DNA from: Actinomycetota bacterium
Lineage (GTDB): Bacteria > Actinomycetota > CADDZG01 > JAHWKV01
DNA: 15,442 nucleotides
Direction: 5' to 3'
NCBI GenBank assembly: GCA_019347725.1
Contig: JAHWKV010000001.1
Span: 1-15,442 of the forward strand
The translations under genes were made by a program, and so were the position numbers. Shown here in pieces: positions 6,614 to 15,439 of the stretch (positions are counted from its first letter, which is position 1; each line of letters opens with the position of its first letter). The notes below the pieces were generated by a model, which was not told where the DNA came from, made no database searches, and was given only the letters and a program-made list of their open reading frames with translations.

Positions 6614-7369
6614 TCAGAGGCTGACAACCAACCTGTTTAGCGCTTCCGCGGCGCCCTCGTCGATGGGATCCCCGTGGCCGAAGACGATTCGATCCATATC
6701 TATTGAGGTCAACTTGCGAATGGACTCGTCGGTCTGGGCCTGATCGGCGTTGAAACGCTCCGGAGGACGAGACAGACCCTCTTGATTGAACAAAGCATCA
6801 CCGGCCACCAGCACCGATCCAACCGGGTCGAAGATGCTGATGTGGCCAGGGGTGTGACCGGGTGTGGAGATCACCTGCATGCCGAAGACATCGTCGCCGT
6901 CGCCCACCGGGGCCACTTCCCGGGGTGCGGAAATCTCCGCAATGTCCTCGGCGCCGGCGTAGGGCGTGGCAGTGGCAGCGTTGCCCAGGACGGCCTCGAC
7001 GCTGCCGATGTGGTCCGGGTGGGCGTGGGTGAGAATGAGGTGCTTGACCTCCGGCCACCCCAGCCCTGCCGCATCCAGTGCATTGTCGATCTCCGGCGCG
7101 CTGCCCCTCTCGCCGGTGTCGACCACGGCAGCCTCGTTGCCCCTGACCAGCACGTAGGCCGACACAAAACCCAGGTCCACCCGCCTGATCGCGAGCTCTG
7201 CGCTGGCCCCATCGTCGGTCGCGTTCTCAGGCGTGGCGGCGGTGGGCGCCACTGTGGGGTCGTCGGATCTACCGCAAGCCGCGGTGCCCAGCAGGGCCAC
7301 CCCCAGGACCCCTTTGCCGAGGTCGGTCAAAAACGTCCGGCGGCTCAGCCGGTAGATCTTCGGATCCAT
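6614..7369 (-). CDS. Tat-exported lipoprotein with metallo-beta-lactamase fold hydrolase domain
   Basis: This 251-aa protein begins with a twin-arginine signal (SRRTFLTDLGKG, residues 9-20), a hydrophobic stretch, and a lipobox-like end GTAAC with C32 as the likely lipidated residue. It should therefore be folded with metal in the cytoplasm and then anchored outside the membrane. A low-complexity linker (33-58) leads to an MBL domain (59-251) with the metal ligands HAHPDH (115-120), GHTPGH (171-176), D190 and H232. The family includes glyoxalase II, lactonases, phosphodiesterases and beta-lactamases; nothing here decides the substrate. A strong AGGAGG sits 5 bases before ATG 7369. It lies 65 bp after an ABC exporter pair on the same strand, which suggests an envelope or detoxification role without proving it. 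Confidence 0.88.
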   Translation of the reverse strand: MDPKIYRLSRRTFLTDLGKGVLGVALLGTAACGRSDDPTVAPTAATPENATDDGASAELAIRRVDLGFVSAYVLVRGNEAAVVDTGERGSAPEIDNALDAAGLGWPEVKHLILTHAHPDHIGSVEAVLGNAATATPYAGAEDIAEISAPREVAPVGDGDDVFGMQVISTPGHTPGHISIFDPVGSVLVAGDALFNQEGLSRPPERFNADQAQTDESIRKLTSIDMDRIVFGHGDPIDEGAAEALNRLVVSL

Positions 7370-7397
7370 GGCAACCTCCTAGTCCGGTACGGACAAA

Positions 7398-7427
7398 AGT
7401 TAACCAGTACGCCCGATCGTCTGACAA
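7398..7427 (-). promoter_or_regulatory. Weak candidate promoter before the MBL lipoprotein gene
   Basis: On the minus strand TTGTCA (7427-7422, five of six matches to TTGACA) is followed after 18 bp by TTAACT (7403-7398), a poor -10. A small perfect inverted repeat, GTCCG-GTA-CGGAC (7382-7394), lies about where transcription would start and just before the AGGAGG of the MBL gene. The gene could equally be read through from the exporter operon. Confidence 0.25.
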
Positions 7428-7434
7428 GGGGCCC

Positions 7435-8204
7435 TTAGCGTTTGGGCTCCCAGGTAAAACGCCGGACGGCCACCAGTAGCCCGCCGAGGCCCCACGCGCC
7501 CATCACTGCCAGGCTGGTCGGCGTAAACCCAAGCGACCCGTCGGCCGGGAAGAAGGCGTGCTGCATGGCGGTGGAGAAGTGCTTGAAGGGAAACACGTCG
7601 CCGATGAAGGCCACCCACGGCGCCGGGTCCTGCAGCGGGATGAAGATGTCGGATACGAACAGCAGGGGCAGGAAAGTGGCGTTGACGATGGCCGGCGCCG
7701 CATCCGCGTTGGGCACGATGGTGGTTACCGCGGTGCCAAGGGCGCAAAAGCACGCCGACCCTACGCTCAGCGTGACGATAAAGGCCGGCAGCGACCGCAC
7801 CGGTAGGGCGGCATCGTAGAACAGCGCCCCGAAAATCGCGCAGATTGCCACCAGCACCAAGGCGATCAGCACCGCGTGCAAGATCCGTGAGGCCAGGTAC
7901 GCCCCGCCCGGCAGCGGTGTGGCCTTGATGCGCTTGAGCACGCCCCGCTCTCGGGCAACGATCAGGCTCATGGCCACGTTGGAGTAACAGGCCGAGATCG
8001 CAGAAAACACCGCGATTGCCGGCACGTAGAAGGTGGCGGGACTGACCAGGTTGCCGTTGATGTCCAGCCGGCCCCGGCCGAACAGGGTCGTGAATATCAC
8101 CAGGAACATCAGAGGAAACGCGATGGTGAAGAAGGCCGCAGCCGGGTTCCGCCAAAAGGCGCGGTTCGTGTAGCGCAGCTGCCGCAGCACGAGGCCGATA
8201 ATCC

Positions 8205-8208
<4 letters not shown>
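7435..8208 (-). CDS. ABC-2 type exporter permease, DrrB-like
   Basis: This 257-aa integral membrane protein has about six helices (near 24-44, 60-85, 109-132, 140-164, 172-192, 230-249). The ABC-2 loop between helices two and three reads ARERGVLKRIKATPLPGG, the typical coupling element of this family. It starts at GTG 8208, whose bases form a GTGA overlap with the TGA stop of the ATPase gene (8205-8207), so the pair is translationally coupled. With the ATPase it makes a second DrrAB-like exporter, distinct in sequence from the one at 3489-5199. The substrate is unknown; homologues export drugs, lipids or antibiotics. Confidence 0.9.
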
Positions 8209-9116
<908 letters not shown>

Positions 9117-9193
9117 CGAGTCCTTTCATCGGACGTGATTGGGCTGCCGGAGCACAGGCTCGGCGAGCGGTTTTATCGCGGCGGTAGCCGAGT
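9117..9193. other. Gap between importer operon and exporter operon with a weak hairpin
   Basis: This 77-bp gap on the minus-strand side contains CTCGGC (9159-9164) and GCCGAG (9187-9192), a 6-bp inverted repeat that begins just after the permease stop. There is no T-tract after it. No promoter was recognisable. Whether transcription continues from phnE into the exporter genes cannot be decided from this. Confidence 0.3.
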
Positions 9194-10915
9194 TTAACGA
9201 ATGGCCCGGCGAACCGACGATCCGACCACGTCGGCGAAGAGTGTCAAAGCGACCAAAGCCAGCAACGTGGAGACCAGACCACGGTAGTCGAAGGCGTTGA
9301 GCTGCGCGGATAAAAGCCGGCCCAGGCCGCCGGCGCCGACCACGCCCACGACCACGACCTCCCGCATGGTCACCTCCCACCGGTACAGCGAAAACCCGCC
9401 GAACCGGGGCAGCGTAAGCGGCAGCACCCCGTACAGGAATGAACGCGCCCCGACGGCGCCCTGGGCTTGCAGCGCCTCCACGGGTCTCGAGTCCAGGTTC
9501 TCCACGACCTCGGCCATCAAGCGGCCGAGGATGCCGAAGTTGTACAGGCCCAGGGCGAGCGCCCCCGGCAGCGGCCCCGGCAGGAAAACAAACAGCACCA
9601 GCAGCGCCCATACTGGCGGGGGTATGGCCCGACAGAACAGCAGCCCCGCCCGGGAGCCCAGCGCCAGCGTCACTGCGGTGGGGCCCTGGCGGCCCCGGGA
9701 GTCACCCACCGTGCGCGCGGCCAGGAAGGCCATCCCGACCGACAGGCAAGTTGAAATAGCTATGGCCACCGTCGCCATGGCCAGGGTCTCCAGCGACAGC
9801 CCCCACAGCGACGACAGCGTCGCGGCGCTAAAGTCGGGAGGGAACGCCTGAGCCCCTATATCGCTCAACAGATTCCTGGTTCGCGGCGCCCACAGGTTGG
9901 AAACCTGCATTCCCAGATGCCCGGCGGAGACGCCGACGAGCAACATGAACCCGACCAACGACAGGTTGACGAAGCGATCCCTTTCCATCGACGGCCCGCT
10001 GCCGCACTCGCCGTGCGGGCGGACCTTGAAGCGGTTCCGGTTGGGCCGGCGCAGAAGGGTGCTCCACAGGTCCACCAGACCGCTGATGATGATCAAGGCG
10101 TAGATCAACGTCCACACCTCTTCGTAATTCAGTGAATAGAAGCTGAGCGAGATCTGGTAACCCAGCCCGCCGGCGCCGATCAGCCCGAGGATCGCCGCGG
10201 CCCGCACCGCACACTCAAACCGGTAGAACGAGTAGGAGAGCAGATCCGGGAACGCTTCGGGCCCGAGTGCGTAGGCGAAGGCCTTGACCCGACCGGTGCC
10301 CGACGCCCGCAGCGCTCGAAACCCGCGACCGGAAGCCTCATCCAAAAGCTCTGAGAACACCTTGGCCGTGACCGCGCCGAACGGAATGCCGATCGCCAGC
10401 ACCCCCACCAGCGGGTCAAGCCCCAGAATGCTCACCAGGAACAGGCCCCACACCACCTCGTGCACCCCCCTGGGCAGTCCCAGCAAGCCGCGGGCGCCCA
10501 GCCAGCCGCCCCGCGACCACCATCTGCCCCGGCCACCGGAGTCCAAGCCCCACCAGGTCTGGGAAACCAGCACGCCGAATACCACTCCAAACCCAACGCT
10601 GAGCGCCGTGCCAACGCTTGCGTAGGCGATCGTAGTCAGCGCCGCATCCCAGGTCAGGCGCAGGAAATCGGCCGTCAAGACCGGATTCAGCGCGGCGGCG
10701 AAGAACCGCTGCACCAGCGGCCAGCCGCCTGCGTTGACGACCTCCTGGCGGCCGAACCCCAAGCTCACCGCAGAGGCAAGTACCACCGTCATGATCGTGA
10801 TCGCCCAGAAGCGACGGGCGGTGACCAGGCGCCGGCGCCTGCGCGGATAGCGGGTAGGAGGCAAACCCTCTAGATCGAGGGCGTGAGTGCCCTTGGGAGG
10901 CGCCTCTACGGTCAT
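9194..10915 (-). CDS. phnE: Phosphonate/selenate-type ABC importer permease, two PhnE domains fused in tandem
   Basis: This 573-aa membrane protein is about twice the usual PhnE length and is an internal duplication. Domain 1 (about 35-290) has an EAA-type cytoplasmic loop near 189-220 and GAGGLG at 247-252. Domain 2 (about 315-573) has its loop near 469-500 and GAGGLG at 527-532. The hydrophilic joint (290-315) is Arg/Gly-rich. The fusion probably supplies both permease halves of the transporter in one chain, where other systems use a homodimer or two genes. Its ATG (10915-10913) overlaps the ATPase TGA as ATGA, so it is coupled to PhnC. It imports an oxyanion or organophosphonate across the cytoplasmic membrane, with the substrate set by the PhnD-like protein. 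Confidence 0.9.
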   Translation of the reverse strand: MTVEAPPKGTHALDLEGLPPTRYPRRRRRLVTARRFWAITIMTVVLASAVSLGFGRQEVVNAGGWPLVQRFFAAALNPVLTADFLRLTWDAALTTIAYASVGTALSVGFGVVFGVLVSQTWWGLDSGGRGRWWSRGGWLGARGLLGLPRGVHEVVWGLFLVSILGLDPLVGVLAIGIPFGAVTAKVFSELLDEASGRGFRALRASGTGRVKAFAYALGPEAFPDLLSYSFYRFECAVRAAAILGLIGAGGLGYQISLSFYSLNYEEVWTLIYALIIISGLVDLWSTLLRRPNRNRFKVRPHGECGSGPSMERDRFVNLSLVGFMLLVGVSAGHLGMQVSNLWAPRTRNLLSDIGAQAFPPDFSAATLSSLWGLSLETLAMATVAIAISTCLSVGMAFLAARTVGDSRGRQGPTAVTLALGSRAGLLFCRAIPPPVWALLVLFVFLPGPLPGALALGLYNFGILGRLMAEVVENLDSRPVEALQAQGAVGARSFLYGVLPLTLPRFGGFSLYRWEVTMREVVVVGVVGAGGLGRLLSAQLNAFDYRGLVSTLLALVALTLFADVVGSSVRRAIR

Positions 10916-11676
10916 GGAGCCGGCTCGACCTGGGGAATCCTGTAGAGCTCGGCGGCCAGCTCCCTGGTTACCGACGCGGCTGGAAGATCAAAAATCACAC
11001 GGCCCGCCCGCAGCCCGAGCACCCGATCACAGTGGCTGAGCGCATATTCGAAAACATGCAGGCTGGTGACCAGCGTCTTGTTCAGCTCGACACACAGGTC
11101 CCGAAGCAGGTCCATCACTTCCTCACCCCGCACCGGGTCCAAGCTCGAGATGGGCTCGTCGGCAAGAATGGCCACGGGGTCCTGCACCAGGACCCTGGCC
11201 AGCGCCACGCGCTGGCGCTCCCCTCCCGAGAGGTGATCGGTTCGCTCGTAGAGCTTGCCCGCCAGCCCGACCTTCCTCAACGCATCCTTCGCGCGGTGGA
11301 CCTCTCGGGGGGACACCAAGGACAGCAACGCCTTGCCCACCGACCAGTCCGCCAGCCGCCCGGCGTTGATGTTGTGAATGACCCGCAGCGGCCCCACGAG
11401 ATCGAACTGCTGGTGAATGGTGCCGAGCTTGGCCTGGGTGCGCCTGAACTGGTCGGGCTTGAGCGCGGCCAGGTCGCGGCCGAACACCCGGACCTCGCCC
11501 ACGGTCGGGGCCACCGTGCCGTTCAACATAGATAAGAAGGTGCTCTTGCCCGCTCCGCTGGGTCCCACAAGCGCCACGCGCTCGCCGGCCAACAGGCGGA
11601 AGTCGACGTCGTGCAGAGCCCACTGATCCCCAAAGCGAACCCCGGCCCCGGCTACGGTTACGATCTCTTCAGACAA
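10912..11676 (-). CDS. phnC: Phosphonate/selenate-type ABC importer ATP-binding protein
   Basis: This 254-aa PhnC-family ATPase has Walker A GPSGAGKS (38-45), Q-loop Q89/Q90 in IHQQFDLVGPLRV, signature LSGGE (149-153), Walker B ILADEP (170-175), D-loop SSLD (177-180) and H207 in TSLHVFE. All are intact. The Q-loop context with QQFDLV is characteristic of PhnC. The start is TTG 11676, 11 bp after the phnD stop, with GGTGGG just upstream. It overlaps phnE by 4 nt. It powers uptake with the fused permease and the lipoprotein binding protein encoded on either side. Confidence 0.92.
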   Translation of the reverse strand: MSEEIVTVAGAGVRFGDQWALHDVDFRLLAGERVALVGPSGAGKSTFLSMLNGTVAPTVGEVRVFGRDLAALKPDQFRRTQAKLGTIHQQFDLVGPLRVIHNINAGRLADWSVGKALLSLVSPREVHRAKDALRKVGLAGKLYERTDHLSGGERQRVALARVLVQDPVAILADEPISSLDPVRGEEVMDLLRDLCVELNKTLVTSLHVFEYALSHCDRVLGLRAGRVIFDLPAASVTRELAAELYRIPQVEPAP

Positions 11677-11687
11677 AACCCACCCAC

Positions 11688-12611
11688 CTAATTGATCAGT
11701 CCGGTTTCACGCCCGATGCGTTCGATCTCGGCGTAGTTGTGGTTGGAGGTCACGATGAACTCCTCGGCTCCGAACAGCTCGAGGATCTGTGCCTCGGTCT
11801 GGTTGGAGGCATCGAGACCGGTGAAGGCCCGGACTATCTGCTTCAAGAAGTCGCCGCCCTCCCGCCCCCGCAACTCCGGCCGCACCACCCAGTGGTAGTC
11901 GTGATAAGTGGGCGTGCGAAAGACCACCTCCACCGCATCGGTATCGACCTCCCCAGCCTGTGCTCTCGCCTCCCATACCTGCTCGTTGAGCACGCCGGCC
12001 TCGAAGGTTCCGGCCTCGACGAGCTCGATGGTGGCGTGGTGGGACCCGGAGAAGCCGGGCTGGCCCTGGAAGTCGTCGGGCGTTACCCCCGCGTCACCCA
12101 GGAAGTACTGCGGCATCAGCCGGCCCGAAGTGGACGACTCGCTGCCGAAGGTAAACCGCTTGCCGGCCATAGCTGAGAGCCCCTCGATTGCCTCGAAGGG
12201 CTCGATACCGGAGTCGCGGTGGGCGATAAAGACGCTGCGAAACTCTTCATCGATACCCCGCTGCAGAACCGCTTCGGCGCCATCGACCTGCAGGCGAGCC
12301 TGTACCCCGGTGAGTCCGCCGAACCAGACCATGTTCAGGTCGCCGCTGCGAAACAAATTGACCGCCGCGTTGTAGTCGGTGACCGGTTCGTAGTCGACCG
12401 GCACCCCCAGCTCGTCGCTCAAATACCCGGCGAGGGTTCCGTAGAGCCGCTGCAACTGCTCCGGGTCCTGGTCGGGGATGGCTCCGATGGTGATGCCTTC
12501 CTCCGCGGCCGAGGTCCCTTCATCACCGGCAGGGCTGCCGGCACAGCCTCCGACGAGCACGCTCAGCGAGGTAATCACTCCCAGGACGGACAGCCGGGCT
12601 AGCTTCATCAC
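11688..12611 (-). CDS. phnD: Phosphonate-family ABC substrate-binding lipoprotein, putative selenate type
   Basis: This 307-aa lipoprotein has a hydrophobic signal and lipobox VGGC with C23 as the lipidated residue, then an acidic Ser/Gly linker and a PhnD-type periplasmic-binding fold. Distinctive stretches are IGAIPDQDPEQL, WFGGLTGVQARLQV, FGSESSTSGRLMPQYFL, GQPGFSGSH and VLNEQVWEAR. From memory these fit the branch annotated as putative selenate ABC transporter binding protein more closely than classical phosphonate PhnD, so the cargo may be selenate or another oxyanion. GTG 12611 follows AAAGGAG by nine bases, with an ATG at 12608 as an alternative. It is the first gene of the phnD-phnC-phnE operon. 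The family is firm; the ligand is inference. Confidence 0.9.
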   Translation of the reverse strand: MMKLARLSVLGVITSLSVLVGGCAGSPAGDEGTSAAEEGITIGAIPDQDPEQLQRLYGTLAGYLSDELGVPVDYEPVTDYNAAVNLFRSGDLNMVWFGGLTGVQARLQVDGAEAVLQRGIDEEFRSVFIAHRDSGIEPFEAIEGLSAMAGKRFTFGSESSTSGRLMPQYFLGDAGVTPDDFQGQPGFSGSHHATIELVEAGTFEAGVLNEQVWEARAQAGEVDTDAVEVVFRTPTYHDYHWVVRPELRGREGGDFLKQIVRAFTGLDASNQTEAQILELFGAEEFIVTSNHNYAEIERIGRETGLIN

Positions 12612-12675
12612 GGGGTCTTACTCCTTTGCCTGGACCGACGGTTTACGCCAAAAGCAAAACCATCCTAATAGTGAC

Positions 12676-12696
12676 TAGAAATAAAGGTTATTTCTA
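12676..12696. promoter_or_regulatory. AT-rich palindrome upstream of the phnDCE operon
   Basis: TAGAAATA (12676-12683) and TATTTCTA (12689-12696) are a perfect 8-bp inverted repeat around AAGGT. It lies 65 bp before the phnD start in the only AT-rich stretch of this 153-bp gap. The stem is too AT-rich to be a good terminator, so an operator or part of the promoter is more likely. I could not pick a convincing -35/-10 pair for phnD. Confidence 0.5.
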
Positions 12697-12764
12697 TACC
12701 AGGCAAAATGGCAAGATCGGCACAGCAGCGCTGGCCGATGTCTAGTCCTTTTGCGAGCCAGCCC

Positions 12765-13238
12765 TTAGCGCAGGAAGAGGGTGCTCATCTCCTTAAGAAG
12801 CCGGCCCAGGATCACCCAGCCCACGACGGCGAGGATCAAGGACGCGGGGATCAACAGCAACATCATTGTGAAGTCTGCCGTTAGGAACACCAGAACAATC
12901 CCGTACATGATCGGCGTGGAAGCCAAAGCCGCCACATAGAAGCTGAGGGTGCGTCCGGCGCTTTGCAGGGTCACCTGCTTGCCGCGCTTGCGCGCTTTAT
13001 CACGCATGTTCTCCAGCAGCTGGCGTGCGGCCGCAGGTCGAAAGGACACGACCAGCGGGATAACAGACCCCAGCGATATCAGCATGGCCGCTATAGCCAG
13101 CGGAGTTGCGGGCATGGTGGCGGTGCCCAGCATCTCCTCCAGCACCGGGGCGGCTATCCGACCGTAGACAACTGCAAGCGCCGAGAAGACCCCGAAGAAC
13201 GCGTAGGCCTTGATTCTTTCCCTAAAAGCCTGCTCCAT
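12765..13238 (-). CDS. Four-helix membrane protein of unknown function
   Basis: This 157-aa protein has four predicted transmembrane helices near 12-32, 46-66, 99-119 and 123-146. A basic cytoplasmic loop (about 67-98, with KARKRGKQ) separates the two helix pairs. There is no signal peptide beyond the first helix and no recognisable catalytic motif. ATG 13238 has an excellent GGAGG five bases upstream. It is divergent from the DEAD-box helicase gene (225 bp apart) and lies 153 bp before the phnDCE operon on the same strand, with the AT-rich palindrome between, so it is probably not co-transcribed with them. I do not recognise the family. Confidence 0.75.
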   Translation of the reverse strand: MEQAFRERIKAYAFFGVFSALAVVYGRIAAPVLEEMLGTATMPATPLAIAAMLISLGSVIPLVVSFRPAAARQLLENMRDKARKRGKQVTLQSAGRTLSFYVAALASTPIMYGIVLVFLTADFTMMLLLIPASLILAVVGWVILGRLLKEMSTLFLR

Positions 13239-13463
13239 CCCTACCTCCAGTTCGCGTCCTCATATTCTGCACCGGAGAGGACGTAACATAGTAATTCACT
13301 CAGTTTCATCCGCTACGTGCTACGCTCAATGTAGGGATGAAGTAACTCCCTCCCCTAGGTTTATTCGCTTGTTTCCTCCTTGCACCGTGTGGGTTTCGAG
13401 CGACCTAAAACTTTGAGATCGGGCAACACGGCCCACAACACGCATTAACAAGGAGTGACATAA
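13239..13463. other. Divergent intergenic region between membrane protein and helicase genes
   Basis: This 225-bp stretch must hold promoters in both directions, but no convincing pair of boxes was found. It contains a tandem GCTACG repeat (13312-13324) and, nearer the helicase, complementary segments CCGTGT and ACACGG that could fold in a long 5' leader. Long leaders are common on cold-regulated helicase genes, but this is only suggestive. Confidence 0.3.
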
Positions 13464-14654
13464 GTGCCAACCACCTTCGCCGAACTCGGCGTATCGGAAT
13501 CCGTATCGGGCGCCCTAGCCAGCCGAAATATCTCATCGCCCTTCGACATCCAGGCCATGGTCATGGAGGACGCCCTGGCGGGCTCCGACATCCTGGCCAG
13601 CAGCCGGACCGGTTCCGGCAAGACCCTTGCGTTCGCCATCCCGATCGTCGAGCGGCTCATGCACACCAACAACCGGGTGTCCGCTCTGGTCCTGGTGCCC
13701 ACACGTGAGCTTGCCTCGCAGGTGGCCACTGAGTTCGAGTTGATCGGCAAGGCACGCGGCTTGCGCGTCGCCGCTGTCTACGGAGGCGTCAGTATCCCGG
13801 CCCAGGCCAAGCGGGCCGCCAAGGCCCACATCCTGGTGGCCACACCCGGACGTCTGGAAGACCTGGCCAATCAGAAGCTGATCAATTTGAACCAGGTGGA
13901 GGTGCTGGTCTTGGATGAAGCGGACCGCATGCTGGACATGGGCTTCCAGCCGCAGATCCAGGCGATCGTCCGCCGGCTGCCCACCGAGCGCCAGACCATG
14001 TTTTTCTCGGCCACCCTCGATGGCGACATCGGCAGGCTGGCCCGCAGCTACACCAAGGACCCCAAGCGACACAACGTTGAGTCCCCCCTCCCCACGGTCG
14101 ACGAGGCCGAGCACCGGTTTATCAGCGTCAACCACCGGGAGAAGACCGAGGAGCTGCTTAAGCATCTGGCCGACGAGGAGGGCCGCAGGCTCGTTTTCGT
14201 CAGGACCAAGCGGGGCGCCGATCGTCTGGCCGGCAAACTCAAGCTCAAGGGCATAAAGGCCGCAGCCATGCACGGCGACATGACCCAGGGGGCCCGGGAG
14301 AAGGCGCTGCGTGCGTTTACCGCCGGGCATATCGACACCTTGGTGGCCACCGACGTGGCTGCCCGCGGCATCGACCTGGACGACATCTCGCACGTGATCA
14401 ACTACGACCCGCCGGATGACCACAAGTCCTACATCCACCGGGTAGGCCGCACGGCTCGCGCCGGGCGCGCCGGGATCGGAATCACCTTCGTGATGGCCGA
14501 CCAGCAAGGTGACGTCAGCCGTATCGCCTCGATCCTCAAGCTCAAGGAGCAGTTCGAGGCCGCCGGCATGAAGACGGCGCCGCCCCGGCTCGCTTACACC
14601 AGCGGCAAGGGCCGCAAGAACATGATGCGGCGCCGCCCGCGGCGGGGCTTCTAG
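13464..14654 (+). CDS. DEAD-box ATP-dependent RNA helicase
   Basis: This 396-aa helicase has the two RecA-like domains and a short basic tail (RKNMMRRRPRRGF). Motifs in order: Q motif with F5 and SPFDIQ (25-30), motif I SSRTGSGKT (46-54), Ia PTRELA (79-84), Ib TPGR (127-130), II DEAD (151-154), III SAT (182-184), IV LVFVRT, V TDVAARGID and VI HRVGRTARAG. All catalytic residues are present. It unwinds RNA duplexes with ATP, for example in ribosome assembly or mRNA turnover, and resembles RhlE/CshA-type enzymes; the tail is short, with no RNA-binding domain. GTG 13464 follows AAGGAG by 8 bases. Its stop shares a CTAG with the convergent phosphorylase gene. Confidence 0.95.
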   Translation: MPTTFAELGVSESVSGALASRNISSPFDIQAMVMEDALAGSDILASSRTGSGKTLAFAIPIVERLMHTNNRVSALVLVPTRELASQVATEFELIGKARGLRVAAVYGGVSIPAQAKRAAKAHILVATPGRLEDLANQKLINLNQVEVLVLDEADRMLDMGFQPQIQAIVRRLPTERQTMFFSATLDGDIGRLARSYTKDPKRHNVESPLPTVDEAEHRFISVNHREKTEELLKHLADEEGRRLVFVRTKRGADRLAGKLKLKGIKAAAMHGDMTQGAREKALRAFTAGHIDTLVATDVAARGIDLDDISHVINYDPPDDHKSYIHRVGRTARAGRAGIGITFVMADQQGDVSRIASILKLKEQFEAAGMKTAPPRLAYTSGKGRKNMMRRRPRRGF

Positions 14655-15439
14655 AGCACCGCCCCTTCAAGAGCATTCCCGCAGGAGCAGTTGCGCTCGG
14701 CGGGGATGCTGCGGACCATACCCAGCAGCAGCTCCCGCAGCTTCTCGTTGGATTCCTTGAACACCCGGATCACCTCGGATGCCTGCACGGGATCCACGCC
14801 CTCGATGCCGGAGTCGTAGTCGGTGATCAGGGCGATCCCCGTGTAGCAAAGCTCCAGCTCGCGCGCCAGCACCACCTCCGGATACTGAGTCATGCTGACC
14901 GCCGACCATCCCTGCGCGGAGTGAAAAGCGCTCTCGGCCTTGGTAGAAAAGCGCGGACCCTCGATGACCAGCATGGTGCCTTCGGGGTGCATCTTTAGCC
15001 CCTGGTCCTTCCCGGCCGCCACCGCCACCGAACGCAGCTGCGAACAGTAGGGCTCGGCCAGGCTCACGTGGGTGGTAACGGGCCCGTCGTAGTAAGTCTC
15101 CACCCGCAGCTTGGTCCTATCCACGACCTGGTCGCACACCACGAACTCGCCGGGATGAACGTTGGGGCTGAGCGATCCGGCGGCACACGGCGCCACCACC
15201 CGCTTAACGCCGAGCGACTTGAACGCCCATAGATTGGCCCGGTAATTGATCCGGTGCGCGGGAATGCTGTGCTCGGAACCGTGCCGGGCCATGAAGGCAA
15301 CCCGACGGCCGTCGATCTCCCCCACCGCGGGCGGGTCCGACGGGGCACCATAGGGCGTATCGACCTTATGCTGCTCGAAGTCGGGCAGCAGCGAGTAAAA
15401 ACCCGAACCGCCGAATATACCGATTTCTACCGAGTCCAT
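14651..15439 (-). CDS. mtnP: S-methyl-5'-thioadenosine (or thioinosine) phosphorylase
   Basis: This 262-aa cytosolic phosphorylase of the PNP/MTAP family cleaves methylthioadenosine to adenine and methylthioribose-1-phosphate, salvaging the by-product of polyamine and quorum-signal synthesis. Visible elements: phosphate loop GGSGF (10-14), RHG (52-54) with EHSIPAHRINYRAN, substrate loop GPRFSTKAES (161-170), SMTQYPEVVLARELE (182-196) and the base-binding ITDYD (205-209). A C-terminal CSC (251-253) recalls the CXC motif of thermophilic MTAP II. Adenine versus hypoxanthine preference cannot be settled by eye. The start is ATG 15439, three bases from the window edge, so its Shine-Dalgarno is not seen; length and the IGIFGGSG opening show the protein is essentially complete. 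Confidence 0.9.
   Translation of the reverse strand: MDSVEIGIFGGSGFYSLLPDFEQHKVDTPYGAPSDPPAVGEIDGRRVAFMARHGSEHSIPAHRINYRANLWAFKSLGVKRVVAPCAAGSLSPNVHPGEFVVCDQVVDRTKLRVETYYDGPVTTHVSLAEPYCSQLRSVAVAAGKDQGLKMHPEGTMLVIEGPRFSTKAESAFHSAQGWSAVSMTQYPEVVLARELELCYTGIALITDYDSGIEGVDPVQASEVIRVFKESNEKLRELLLGMVRSIPAERNCSCGNALEGAVL

Noticed and set aside
13533..14507. Minus-strand 324-codon reading frame opposite the helicase gene
   Set aside because: It is a shadow frame: the plus strand encodes all DEAD-box motifs in order and the minus frame has no recognisable domain or ribosome-binding site.
14640..14672. GGCGG / CCGCC hairpin at the helicase-phosphorylase junction as terminator
   Set aside because: The stem is only 5 bp in a GC-rich context and has no T-tract; the longer apparent complementarity is not in register.
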